Source: Eucalyptus grandis (lineage: Eukaryota; Streptophyta; Magnoliopsida; Myrtales; Myrtaceae). Taken from it: DNA of 64,000 nucleotides. The stretch is from NCBI RefSeq assembly GCF_016545825.1, contig NC_052613.1, positions 49,086,112 to 49,150,111 of the forward strand, in the 5' to 3' direction. Shown here piece after piece: positions 21,533 through 33,089 of the stretch; within the stretch, counting starts at the first letter, position 1, and each line of letters begins with the position of its first letter. Under the pieces are notes generated by a model, which worked only from the letters and a program-made list of their open reading frames with translations, did no database searches and was not told the origin of the DNA. A program made the translations under genes and the position numbers.

Positions 21533-23820
21533 TCAAGAGATAGCATCACAAGCAAACAGAAGGTCACATATTTTTTCCTCTGTGGAGACACTACCTTCTG
21601 CACAACTGTCACTTGACCAACTCTTCCTTTCCTTCTTGAAGAGCTCCACTTCCGAATCTCTTCCACTTTTTCTTAGACCAGCTAATAGTAAATCATAAGT
21701 TCCTGATGTTGGACGGATTCCTTTCTTCCTCATGCTTTTGTACACTTTAAGTGCTTTACCAGCAGCCCCAGCACAGAAGTATACACCCACCAGAGCAGTA
21801 TAAGAGGTAACAGTTTTAAGATCCTGTGGCAATAGATTGAAGATCTTCACAGCATATGTAGGTCTTCTAGCACGGCCTAGTCGATAGATTAGAAGTGAAG
21901 CTAGATAGGAACCTGGAGAATGTCCAGCTCTTATCATTTCCTCAATGGCATCTACTAATGCCATCCTCCCCAATTCATTCGATCTAATTAAGCAACCTAC
22001 AAGTGAAAGATATGCACCTTTCTCAATACCAATCCCCAGCTTCTTACTGTATTCAAATGCCAACAGAACACCATCTACTCTACATCGTCTACAGTTTTCT
22101 TCAATTATGGTGGAGGTAATTGCCGCATCCAAGTGCATATTCTTATCCTCCATCAAAGCGAGTAGAATATCAACAGCAATGAGACTTTGCTTCTTCAACA
22201 AAAGCAACAGAATCCCATTTTCAGAAGAAACAGAAACATCAGAAGCATCTACCAAGGATTCAGCCGTCTCTTCTTTTATCACACATTCATCCAAGAAATG
22301 GCGATTGACTTGCCGTAGAAGTTCATCACTCTCACCAGCACTATTCAAGAACTCCATTGCTTCCTGAAAAACAGGACGACGAAGAACAAGACAGTTTTCT
22401 TTCATGAAGAGAAGAATTCTCATTATCATGGTTACTTCCCCTGCTCTGCAACATTTCTCAATCAATATATTGCACATCGCTTTATCGGGTGAAACACCAG
22501 CTTCTTGCATGTTGTTAAATATCTCGAGAGCTTCTTCATATTTTCCTGGAATGATCAAAATGAGATAATTTATTTCTTATAAAGCCATGAATCCCAGCAA
22601 CCTTAGCTCAAACCTTCACAAGAATGCACAGGGAGAAGCTCCTGAGGGAGATGTTAGGCAGAACTGAGAATGTGCCATAGCACAGCAATAATGATAGCAG
22701 AAGCAGTCAGAATTACATAGTGTTTCCTAGGCATCGAACTAAGATTGACACTCTTTAACTCATGACAGGAAAAATTCAGAGTAGTTTTCATCTATAAGGC
22801 GATAGGATGCCAGAATTTAGTGAACAGCCATTTCCCAAACTGAATCATAAATCAGAAAATAGGAAATTGTACGCGACAACACAAACCAAAAGCACGTTTG
22901 TCGCTGGGATTTCTGTGAGGAAATCCTAGACAAGTCAGCTCACAGTATACATGCATGCTCGTCGCCACAAACATGAATGCCTGACTGAAAAGAATGCAGA
23001 GAGGCAATGAAGCAAACACAACGAGGGCATCACAAACACAGCCCAATTGCAACTTACCACAACCCACAAGATACTCCATCAAAACAGTGTAAGTGTGACA
23101 AGTCGGAGAACAACCGCATTCGACCATCTCCCTGTAAACATCAGTAGCCTCCTTCACCCTATCATTATCGAACAAAATCTTCATATGAGCAGTGTACGAC
23201 ACGACGGTAGGACAACGCCCCTTCTCCTTCATCTCCCCCCAAATCTCGATCGCCTTATCGACGTCCCCGGCGCTCGAGTGCCAATGCATCCGCGACGTGT
23301 ACGTGACCGCGTCGACCTTGATCCCCTTGCCCACCATCTGCTCGAACACGTGCTCCATCGACGAGACCCGCCCGGCCTCCCCGAAGATGTCGAGCATCGT
23401 CGTGTAAGTGTACTGGTCGTGCTTGAAGCCCCTCAACTTGGCGGCCCAGTTGAAGAAGAGCCACGCCTTCTCCATGGGCGGGTGGGTCTTCAGGACCCGG
23501 TTGACGGTGTACGAGTCCCACCTCATGGGCAGCCGCCGGAGCTGCTCCTGAGCGGAGTCCCAGGTGGAATACTTGAGGATCCTGTAGACGCCGGCGATCT
23601 TGTCCCTCATGTACGCCTCCGGGTCCGCACTGGCCGGCTCCTTCGCCGCCGGCGGTCCGCGGGAGCGCCGGGCGCGACCGGGTTTTGCAGGGTGATGGGA
23701 GGAGTGGAGGCATTTGCTCGGTACCCTCGAGCGAAGAAGAGAGCGGCGGCCGCCGCCGGGGACCGGAAGAGGAAGAGCTTTGCTCGAGACGTAAGGGAGA
23801 GATTTCAAGAAACCGCGCAT
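21533..23820 (-). CDS. Pentatricopeptide repeat (PPR) protein, P-class
   Basis: Two exons: 23820-23058 and 22545-21533, one phase-1 intron (donor TGTG|GTAAGTT, acceptor TTCCAG|GAAAATATG), 591 residues. The Arg/Ser-rich, acid-poor N-terminus (MRGFLKSLPYVSSKALP...) looks like an organelle-targeting peptide. Tandem 35-residue PPR motifs follow: HDQYTYTTMLDIFGEAGR, VDAVTYTSRMHWHSSAGDVD, PTVVSYTAHMKILFDN, PTCHTYTVLMEYLVGCG, then after the intron SPDKAMCNILIEKCCRAGE and near the C-terminus TVTSYTALVGVYFCAGAAGK and PTSGTYDLLLAGLRKSGR. P-class PPR proteins bind organellar RNA for processing or stability. The block RLPMRWDSYTVNRVLKTH-PPMEKAWLFFNW reminds me of the Arabidopsis At2g01390 type; I am not certain of orthology. 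No E/DYW editing domain is seen. The first exon is markedly GC-rich compared with its surroundings. Confidence 0.9.
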
Positions 23821-23959
23821 CGCAGTGAAGACGCCCGGAAGAAGGCGGAACCCGACCGATTAGGCCGGCGAGAAAGCGTCGGGAGCGACCAAGAACGAGA
23901 GGGTCCACGAGCGAGGGATTTGAATTTTGGCAGTAGACCTACGTATGCTGTGAATTAGT

Positions 23960-24590
23960 GAATTAGTGGTGTGTCCATAAATTTTGGCTTAATATGAATT
24001 TCTTTAAAATGGTTCATAAAATTTTAATATATATTCAATCTAATCCCTCAATTATAGGGGTGTATAACAAAATTAAGAATCATCTGGACTACCTGGAAAT
24101 TGAACTAAATTGATCAAGAAAAATAGTGGTTCCTAAGAAAACCGACATGATTCCCAATTTCAAATTCAAAATTACCTGCCCGGAATTCTAAATCTCTAGA
24201 CTCTTGACTAGTTTTTATTTTGGATAACTGTTTGCTTTTGTCCATTCTTAACAAGTTTTGTGAGTGTGCTCTCTTGATTACACACTTTATAATATATTAA
24301 TATTGTTGGTTCATTGGCTCTAACTGAAATGTCTTTGATGAGGTGATTCCGTTGTGTAATTCTTTGTAGGTTGGTGCAACCAATTTCATAGACCCACCAA
24401 TGGTTCGATTCTTGATTAAATCCATAAAATTGGGGGTGGTTTCCATATATAATTTGGTTTTAAGGTGGGAATTGCCCATCTAAACTATGTCCATCCTTAA
24501 TATTACCGATGATGAGCGAATTAAGTTATGAGTGTTTTCATCATGACTGCCATGGGCTTGCGGCTACCACCACAATTGCACAATCCTAAG
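23960..24590. other. Intergenic DNA, no gene seen
   Basis: AT-rich. 23965-24070 resembles the 'aattttggc...caatctaatcc' repeat words seen elsewhere. No credible ORF. Confidence 0.45.
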
Positions 24591-25039
24591 CTTGTATCTT
24601 GTGGAGGGCACCAAAAACTCTCTTATGAAAAGCACTATCGTTCTCTCTTGCTTGGAGAGCTTCTCTACCTATGGTGTAGCCATGTCTCTCCCACCTCCTC
24701 CTCCATACCCATCATCTTCACCTCCATAAAACCTAGCTAACCTACAAACCACATCCAGATCCCTCGCCAAAGAGAATCCTTTTTACACGTTACATCACCA
24801 AACCCTATACCCACCCTTCTCATCGAAACCCTATTTCACTTCCAGCAGAAATCAACTCACCTTGTGATGGAAGGTTTTTCTACAACTACCATTCCATTGT
24901 CTAAAACCCCACATCTCCACTCCGCCTTATACCTCCTACAATCTTCTTCCCTCTAAGTTTCTATCATCATTCCGCTAATCCCTAGTTGTATCTACTACCT
25001 GTTTGTTCTTTTGTCCAATTGAATATTGGAGCTATCAAA

Positions 25040-25980
25040 ATGGAGAATAGGAAAGCTAATCCTCAACTAGAGCTACTATGCAAGAGACTAGGCGATATGT
25101 GGTCAAAAGATGACATTATTGATCTGGAAGAACTGGATACCTTTGAACAAGAAAAGGACTGCAAGTTGATGTTGATCAGTAAGCTGTTCACAAGCCCTTC
25201 TATTAATTTTCAAGCATTCTAGAGTACAATGAAAAAAGCCTGGAAATTAGACAATGTCAACATAACCCTGTTGGAACAATGTCACTTTTTGTTCACTTTC
25301 AAATCTACTATGGATATTAAAAGAGTGCTTGATGGAGGTCCTTGGTCTTTTGCAAACCATATCCTCTTGCTGAAACCATGGGAACCCAATAAACCTCATC
25401 AATGCTATGATTTCACGAAAGGAACCTTCTAGGTGCATCTCTATGGCTTACATGTTGAATGGCGTAATGAAAGAGCTGTAAGAAAGATAGCTAGGGAGTT
25501 GGGAAATGTCATAGAAATCAAAATAGAAGCAAAAAACTCTACACCTTTTGCATCTAAAAGAGTGAAAATGGAACTCAACTTGTCTGCAACTTTAAAACAG
25601 GGGAGTGTAATCAAACGTGCTGGGATAAACTTTTGGGTCGAGTACAAATATGAGAGGTTGCCCCACTACCGCTATGCATGTGGCAAATTGGGCCACTATA
25701 CCACCCACTATACTGAAATACAGGTTGATGAAAACAAGATGGACAATCTAAGGTTTGGGTTCTAGCTAAAAGCAGAAGCAAAGGAGTTTAGCCCAATTTG
25801 GAAGTTGTTCTATGAAGAGAATTGGGAGAACAAGACAAAAGATGAGATCATACCTGAAACTCAAGTCCTTTCGAACCAAATGAAGATTGTCCAACCAGCA
25901 TGCCCTCATCCTAACCATAAAGATAGAATTGAGAAGAGAAAGGAGATGGACAGCGAGACCTCAAGCGGTAATGAGGCAAG
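25040..25980 (+). pseudogene. LINE ORF1: DUF4283 and zinc knuckle (broken)
   Basis: Starts MENRKANPQLELLCKRLGD. Stops appear after FTSPSINFQAF (25220), after YDFTKGTF (25430) and after DNLRFGF (25763). DUF4283 landmarks are FTFKSTMDIKRVLDGGPWSF and LLLKPWEP. The knuckle reads YRYACGKLGHYTTHYTE: its first Cys is Tyr-altered and the last Cys is also lost, so zinc binding is unlikely. ORF1 proteins of L1 elements bind the element RNA. Confidence 0.8.
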
Positions 25981-26251
25981 CAAGTAACCCCCCTTTTACT
26001 CCTAACATGGCCAGATAAGGGGAAAGCTCCTATGTCCAATACAGGAAGATCATCTGCAGAAACAAACCAGAAAGCAAAAGGAAAAAGGATAAAATAAGTG
26101 CCAAAAAACAGAAAAGATACAACCCTTATGCTTCATAGGTGTTGCAATCCTTAATTGATGAAGATCAGCTCTTAGAAACTCCTGTTAAAGTGGTGAATGG
26201 AGAAATTCAATGGGCTTTGGTGGCAAGCCCTAATAAGCCATCGGGGTACCA

Positions 26252-27309
26252 ATGAAAATCTTAAGTTGGAATTGTCAAGGGTTGGGTAATCCCCTGACAA
26301 TTCATGAACTTAGAGCCCTAGTGGCTCGTGAAAGGCCCAATGTTGTCTTCTTAATGGAGACAAAAAAACAAGGAACAAATGGTGCAAAGGATAAAGAACA
26401 GTTTAAATTACCGATTTCTATTTGTAGTGAATCCAGAAGGTTCTGCTGGGGGACTTGCGATTATGTGGAATGAAGACACATCCATAACAGTAGACTATTT
26501 TGTTTGATTTTATTAATACAACCTGCAGATGGGAGGCAAACAAAAATATAATGCGACTTACACTAATCCATGCCCCATACACTTTTCAAATGAGAATGAG
26601 ATTATGGGATGAGTTAAGATATATCAGATCTTGTAACTCCCTCCCCTGGGTGTGTGTAGGTGACTTTAATGACGTACTTTACCACTGGGAGAAAGTTGGA
26701 AAACGAATGGCGGAACATTACAGAATGTTGGCTTTTCGAGAGGTACTAAATGATTGCTCATTAATTGATATGGAAGGGAAAGGTTGTGCATTCACATGGT
26801 CAAACAATCGAGCAGGAGAGAACTATATTAAAGAACGACTTGACCGGGCTTTATGCAACATGGAGTGGAGAGTTTCTTACCTAGAGGCTGAAGCTTTCAC
26901 TTTTCCTGCAGTAGGATCTGACCATAGCCCTCTATTGGTATCGCTATCAGCAGAAAAGATGTGGTGCAGGAAGGACTTCAAATATGAAGCATTCTGGACA
27001 GAAGACCTGGAATATGAGAACATCATTAAATCAGCCTTGGCAAAATCACATACAGAAAATCACAGTTGGGTACAGAAACAACAAAATATTAAAAGTGTCA
27101 TACTGGAATGGAGTAAAAAATTCTCAAATGCCCACAAACAGATCAGAAGACTCAAAGATGAGTTAGTATCAATCACCAACAATCAAGCGGCTCATCACGA
27201 CAGGAAAAAAGTCCAAAGCATCAAACAACAAAATTTAACAACTGTGGAAACGAGAAGAGATGTACCGGGGTATGCGATCAAGGATCATGTGGCTGAAGAG
27301 GGGAGATAG
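26252..27309 (+). pseudogene. LINE ORF2: endonuclease domain (broken)
   Basis: MKILSWNCQGLGNPLTIHEL and VFLMETK are the N-terminal motifs of the endonuclease/exonuclease/phosphatase fold. The frame breaks near 26420-26475. From 26500 the frame continues LTLIHAPY, WVCVGDFNDVLYHWEKVG (catalytic GDFN), CAFTWSNNR, IKERLDRAL and VGSDHSPLLV (catalytic SDH). It runs to 27309. The nested element lies beyond it at 27417. Confidence 0.85.
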
Positions 27310-27416
27310 AAACACAAGATACTTTCATGCCACAACAATCCAATGTTGACAAAGAAATAAAATTTCCATGCTCCAGCTCCCAAATGACGAGTGGTGCAGA
27401 GATACCAAAAAACTAA

Positions 27417-28459
27417 GGGATAAGTGTTCGGAAGTCCTACAACTTGTCACGAAAGTGCATTTTTCGATCCTAAAACTTGCAAAAAGTACATTTAAGTCCT
27501 AAAACTTGTCAAATTGTTTCAAATGAGTCCTAAAATCGACGCCGTTAGCATTTTCCGTTAAAAATGCGACGTGGCATTTTAAATAATTTTTATTTTCCAC
27601 GTGGATTTTTTTAATGATTTTTTATTCATTTTTTAAAAAATTAGATTTAAAAACTAAAAAAATCAAATTTATTCATTTTATATTATTTTCACAAAAAATT
27701 TTTTAAAAAAGTTAAAATATTTATTAAAGAAAAAAATTTCAGCGGTTCCTTCTCCACCGCCGCCGCTGCCGCCGCCCATCGCCGGAGGGCCGGGCCACGG
27801 TCGCCGGCCCCGGGCGGGGTGGCCGGGCCTCGCCGGCCCGGGCGCGCGCGGCGACCGTCGCCCGCCCTGGGCGAGGCCTCGTCGGCCCTCGCCGGGGCCG
27901 GCGAGGATCGCCATGCGGGCGAGCCTCGTCGGCCCTCGCTCGGGGCCGGCGAGGCTCGCCAGTCGGGCGATCCTCGCCGGCCCCGAGCGAGGGCCGACGA
28001 GGCTCGCCCGTGGCGGGCGACGGCGCGCCGGCTCGCCCGGGGCCGGCGAGGCCCGGCCACCCCGCCCAGGGCCGGCGACCGTGGCCCGGCCCCTCCGGCG
28101 ATGGGGCGGCGGGGGAGAGGAGCCCGCTGAATTTTTTTTTTAACAATTTTAAAAATAATTTTTTTTTTAACTTTCCTTTTTAGTTTTTGTTGAAAATAAG
28201 ATAAGAATAAATTTAAGTTTTTAGTTTTTAAATTTAATTTTTTAAAAAATGAATAAAAAATTATTTAAAAATCCACGTGGAAAATAAAAATTATTTAAAT
28301 GCCACGTCAGCATTTTTAACGGAAAATGCTAACGGCGTCGATTTTAGGACTCATTTGAAACAATTTGACAAGTTTTAGGACTTAAATGCACTTTTTGCAA
28401 GTTTTATGACTGAAATGCACTTTCGTGACAAGTTGTAGGACTTCTGGAACACTTATCCC
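27417..28459. mobile_element. Palindromic MULE-like foldback element nested in the LINE
   Basis: 1,043 bp with a perfect 9-bp target duplication AAAAACTAA (27408-27416, 28460-28468) and terminal inverted repeats starting GGGATAAGTGTTC. The inverted similarity extends through AT-rich arms (Mutator-like elements have 9-bp duplications and long TIRs) into a GC-rich core (about 27740-28130), whose halves also mirror each other around 27940. Removing the element and one duplication copy restores the LINE frame DTKKLKEVTIQFFYELY. No transposase, hence non-autonomous. Confidence 0.9.
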
Positions 28460-28468
28460 AAAAACTAA

Positions 28469-29716
28469 AAGAGGTAACAATTCAATTCTTCTATGAATTA
28501 TACAGCACGGTTGGCCCCGCAACTTCTCCCAGTGATAGACCAATGTCCAACAATTGTCCAAAAGGAGATGAATGATGCATAGACAGAAAAAGTAACACTT
28601 CAGGAGGTCAAGGAAGCTGTCTTTCAACTATGAGCAACTAAAGCTCCAGGGCCGGACGGTTTAAATGGTCAGTTTTTCCGCCATCATTGGGAAGACATCT
28701 AGGAGGACTTATTGAGGTTAGTAGGGGATTTTATGGAGACAAATCAATTCAACCCTAACCTGAATGGAACCCAAATCGTGCTAATTCCAAAGGTCCCAAA
28801 CCCAGAATCGCTAGATCAATATAGACCAATTAGCCTATGCAATTTTACTTATAAATCATAGCAAAGGTGTTGGCAAATCTCTTAAAACCCATTCTTCCAT
28901 AATTAATTGAAATGGAACAAAGCGCTTTGGTTAAAGGGTGACAAATCCAGAACAACATCATTATCGTTCAGGAGGTGCTCCACCAGCTAAGAATAAGGAA
29001 AAGAAAGAAAAAATTTCAAGCTTTATTGAAGCTCGACATGAAGAAGGCATACGACATAATTGAATGGGACTTCTTAAAGGCTTGTATGTTGAAGATGGGG
29101 TTCTATTAGAAGTGGGTCTCATGGATCATGCATTGTGTGACTTCAATCTCATTTAGTGTAAAGTTTAATGGAGAATAATTACCTGATTTTTTCAGCCATC
29201 AAGGGCCTTCGTCAAGTTGATCCACTCTCACCTTACCTATTTATACTAGCAGCAAATGTCTTATCTCTTATGATGAAAAAAACAGTTGGGCAAGGAAGAG
29301 TGAAAGGCATAAAACTAAACAGCAATTGTCCAACTCTATCTCATCTTTTATTTGCGGATGACTCGATATTTTTTCTGGATGGAAAGGTGAAGGAGTGCCA
29401 AAATTTAGCCACTATTCTAAACCAATATTGCATGGCTACAGGTCAAGCAATCAATTTGAACAAGTCTAAAATATATTTTAGCTCGAGTTGTCCTCAAAAT
29501 TTAAGGAGAAACATGGCAGGGGAATTGAGAGTACCGGAGATCGATAAAACAGGAAAATACCTAGGGATTCTGTTGGGTTGGAGAGCTTCTAAAAAGCAAA
29601 TGTTTGCTTGGATATTGGCTAGAGTGAATATGAAGCTAGCAGGTTGGAAGGAAAAGTTGCTCTCCAAAGCTGGGAAAAAAATCCTTTTGAAAACGGTTAT
29701 TCAAGCGTTACCTTAA
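28469..29716 (+). pseudogene. LINE ORF2: reverse transcriptase domain (broken)
   Basis: After the nested element the frame carries many stops. Recognisable RT pieces are APGPDGLNGQFF-like sequence near 28650, 'YRPISLCN'-like sequence near 28825, 'LKLDMKKAYD' near 29030, and in the open frame 29168-29716 IKGLRQVDPLSPYLFILAA (normally G-x-RQGDPLSP; here a V), HLLFADDSIFF (catalytic ADD) and GQAINLNKSK. Confidence 0.85.
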
Positions 29717-29836
29717 TATGCGATGTCCATATTTAAGATCCCAATCTCCATATGCAGAGCTATAGAGCAAAAAATTGCTTCCTTTTGGTGGAAAAACACT
29801 GAATCCAAGACTGGAATTCACTGGAAAAGCTAGAAT

Positions 29837-31267
29837 GTGCTGAAAATGAGGAAGAACCAGGGAGGAATGGGCTTTCGTGACCTAATCACGTTCAATAAAG
29901 CAATGCTAGGAAGACAAGCTTGGCATTTGATGGAAAACCCTTCGTCTTTATGGAGTAAACTATTTAAGGGTCTCTACTTTCCTTCTACAAAATTCTATCA
30001 TGCCAAACTAGGCCATCGAGCATCATAGGGATGGAGAAGTCTACTAAATGGCCGAGATGCTATCTCAGATTCAACATTATGGACAGTAGGTAACGGAGAA
30101 TCAATTAAAATACATGAGGACCGATGGCTAAAGCGAGGCATAGTCCCCGGCCCAGTTAATCATGACGATCCCCTATTAGTAGCCGAGCTCATAGATGCAA
30201 ACAATGCAACATGGAAGGAAGAAAGCATCCAAAACTTGTTTGAAGATAAGATTGCAAGCGAGATATTAGACATCCCCTTACCATCAGACAGAAGAGCAAG
30301 ACAAATGCATTTGGATGGCAACTAAATCAGGCAATTATTCATAAAAAGTGGGTACAATCAACTTAGAAACTTAGAAGACCACTCAGCCCACAAATCCCCT
30401 TCAACCTCATATCAAAAACCCAAAGAATTGTGGAGCAAAATATGGAACCTACGCACCCTCCCTAAATTTAAAGTGTTCATGTGGAATTTGTGTCAAAATG
30501 CCCTCCCCACAAAAGAAAATCTAGCCAAGAGAAGAATCTTACCAAAGCCGTGGTGTCCCCTGTGCAAGGCGTCTCCCGAAACAGCAGAACACGTTTTTTT
30601 ACTCTCCTCCTGGACCAGCGAAATATGGTCACATAATTTCCTCCAGATACAAATACAAAGCACAGAAGTAAAAAGTAGGGATCGATGGTTTTTGGAGTTT
30701 AAAAGCTCCCTGCCTCAAGCCCCCCAACTAGAAACAATAGCCGAAGCCCTCTGGCTCATTTGGACACAGAGGAACGCGGTCGTTTTTCGAGCAAGGCAGC
30801 AAGATCCGCAAGGGCTAATGGCAAATCTGGTCCTATCACAGCAAAATCTAACAAATCAGAGCACCTCTCGACTGAAAAATCTTGACCAGACTCCTTCACA
30901 TCAGCAAAAAACCATAAGAACAAACGCAGAACCTGCATGTTGGAGACCGCCAGACCCGGGATGGGTGAAAATCAACGTCGACGGAGCTTTTACGCCAAGG
31001 ACTAACGATGGATCTGTTGCAGGGGTGTGCAAGGACGAGAACGGCATGTTGCTTGACGGTTTCGCTCGCTCGGTCAAAGTGCAATCTCCCATGCATGCAG
31101 AAACCCTAGGGGTATGTGAGGGTATGGAACTGGCAGCAAAGTGGAGGAAGAAAGAAGGGTCACGTGGGGTAGTTGTAGTATCTAACTGTTCCACATTAAT
31201 TCGGACAATCTTAGGGATAGTCCCCCTTGGGAAGTCAACTACGTTGTTCAGATGGGCCGGGCCGTGA
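29837..31267 (+). pseudogene. LINE ORF2 C-terminus: zf-RVT and RNase H (broken)
   Basis: 29837-30028 encodes NQGGMGFRDLITFNKAMLG. The open frame 30428-31267 holds the zinc-binding region (KFKVFMWNLCQNALPTKENL, CPLCKASPETAEHVFL) and an RNase H domain (WVKINVDGAFTPRTNDGS, HAETLGVCEGMELA). The position usually Asp in 'VxxDC' reads VVSNCSTLI, so one catalytic acid is replaced by Asn. The frame then shifts near 31255. Confidence 0.85.
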
Positions 31268-31840
31268 TAAACTCTAATCCAGGTTTAAATCTTATCCATG
31301 AGCCGAGAGAGTTAAATAAAACCGCAGATTGGGTTACAAAAACTCAGCTCCGCCAATCTCTACCTCGGAATTGGATATCCCGCCCCCCTCAGTCCCTTTT
31401 GGGTGTTCTTTGTTTTGAAGCCCATTTGGGTTGTCCCTCTACTATTACTACTTGAAATGAAAAGAGGACTATTTTGACCCAAAAAAAAAAAAAACTCGTA
31501 TCTTGTGGGCAAGGCCGTATGAACTCAAAGCTTGCGATTACCATGGCCTAGATTTGACTGCTCAAGCTCAAGCTCAAGCTCACAATCCTGAGCGCCCGAG
31601 CTTGAGATTTGGCTCGCAGCCATGAGAGAGCTTGGGTGGTCAAGACGGGTCGTGAGCTCAAGGTAATGGGGGCTTTTAACTCGCAATGATGGCCGCTTGG
31701 GCTTCTAAGTCGCAGCCATGGCCGAGTGCGGAGGGTGGTTATGAGTAGCTATTTTATGAATTACATCGTTTAGGATTTTTCTTGGATTTTGTAGAATTTG
31801 ACAAAGAAGGAGAGGAAGTAGTCGAAATGTAGATACATTT

Positions 31841-32067
31841 TAGGATTAATATCACAAAAAATCATAATTTGGTATAGTTGTAATAAATTTACTCTCCATC
31901 AATTTCTACTAAATTTTACTATTAAATTGTTAAATTTGATGACAAATATAATAGTTTGGGGTTTTTATATTTATACTAGTTTGGAGTTTTTGGTCGATTA
32001 AGAAATTGGTTTGGAATGAATTTGTCATGAATATACTAATTTTGGATTTTTCGTGATATTACTCCTA
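31841..32067. repeat. MITE-like element with about 60-bp inverted ends
   Basis: The left end taggattaatatcacaaaa and the right end read inward taggagtaatatcacgaaaa match, and the similarity continues with 'aatc.taattt.gtata'. 227 bp, AT-rich, non-coding. The target duplication is unclear, possibly TA. Confidence 0.65.
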
Positions 32068-32200
32068 TATTATAAATGACAAGTGTGTAAATTAGTTTCT
32101 TTTTTGACATTGCATTTAATAAGAATGCTAAAACGAATAAGCTCAATATCATGAGAAATTTTATAGGATCATTCTCAATTATTTTAAAAACTTAAGTTAT

Positions 32201-32953
32201 TAAGGGTACATTTGGTAACGCTCTGGTTTCTTTGTCTTCTTTTTTGTTTTTTTTTCCCTGAAACAAAAATATAATAATAACAAATTTAGAACAAAAATAA
32301 AAAAACAACAAAAAAAATGCTTATTTGTTCTTGGGAATAACTCAAGTAACTATTATTTTCATTTTTCTATTCTTTCTTTTTCCTTCCTCCTCTTCTTCCT
32401 CTAGCGAATTGCCGACCTTGATGATGGTTGACAACCTGCCAAATGAGACCTATTGAGCTCACCGACCACTAGTGAGGGCTTGGGAGGTTGGTGTCGCCTG
32501 GGTGCGTGAGGCCAACCTCTTGGTGGTCGGGCAAGGTCGAGCCTCGTGGTAGCCGAGCAAGGTCCAGCCTCGGCAGTTCTCACGTAGCTAGTCGCTAGCC
32601 GATCACAATTAGACTAGCAATCGATTAGAGGAAGAAGAAGAAAAAGAAAAAAAGAAAAGAAAAATATAATAAAATTATCAATAAATTAAAAGAAAGTTTA
32701 AGTCATAAAAATATTTGGGATCATACTATATGCATTTCTATTTCAGAATTAAAATTTTTGTTTAGTCATCAAATGTTTTCAAATACTTATAAATTTGTCC
32801 TATGAATAGAAAAAAAAAAAATTATTTATGAATAGAAATTATTCCTGAGGACGAAAATATTATTATATACACCTTAAATAAAGACGTGATATATTATAAT
32901 AATTGCGGTTTTCTATTCCTCCTAATTTCTATCGATTTCTTACCAAACGGGGA
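32201..32953. repeat. MITE-like element, family of 3205-3655 and 5184-5772
   Basis: Ends GGGTACATTTGGTAACG (left) and, inward from the right, GGTCCCCGTTTGGTAAGAA. The arms are T-rich and A-rich (mirror tracts near 32370-32400 and 32620-32670) around a GC-rich core at about 32400-32620, as in its relatives. Confidence 0.55.
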
Positions 32954-33056
32954 CCATCTCTATACTTCCTCGAGAGGACAAGTCTTTCAAGAGACGACGT
33001 GTAGCCGGCCGCCCATCCTCGTCAATTCCACGTAAACGCTCGCATCCGATGAAACC

Positions 33057-33064
33057 TATAAAAA
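33057..33064 (+). promoter_or_regulatory. TATA box of the AdoMetDC gene
   Basis: TATAAAAA followed about 30 bp later by a leader rich in CCTCC/CTCCC (33110-33230), as expected for a long plant AdoMetDC 5' leader. Confidence 0.6.
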
Positions 33065-33089
33065 AATGAGCACGACCCATCATCATCAT

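Larger units (their letters stand above)
24605..31494 (+). mobile_element. Full-length L1-type LINE (decayed), with a nested element
   Basis: A 14-bp target duplication with one mismatch, ct(t/c)gtatcttgtgg, flanks it (24591-24604, 31495-31508), and it ends ACCC plus poly(A). It has ORF1 with DUF4283 and a zinc knuckle, and ORF2 with AP-type endonuclease, reverse transcriptase, zf-RVT and RNase H, the complete order for plant L1 elements. Of the 6.9 kb, 1,043 bp is an inserted palindromic element. Many stops and frameshifts throughout mean no active protein. Confidence 0.93.
31509..33050. other. Intergenic DNA with two MITE-like repeats
   Basis: Contains the repeats at 31841-32067 and 32201-32953 and otherwise no credible gene. 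A short 'caagct' tandem run lies at about 31564-31585. Confidence 0.5.

Noticed and set aside
23047..23958. 303-codon plus-strand ORF
   Set aside because: Antisense shadow of GC-rich PPR exon 1, whose minus frame has clear PPR motifs and a matching splice donor.
27678..28146. Overlapping Pro/Arg/Ala-rich ORFs on both strands
   Set aside because: They come from the GC-rich palindromic core of the foldback element; low complexity in every frame.
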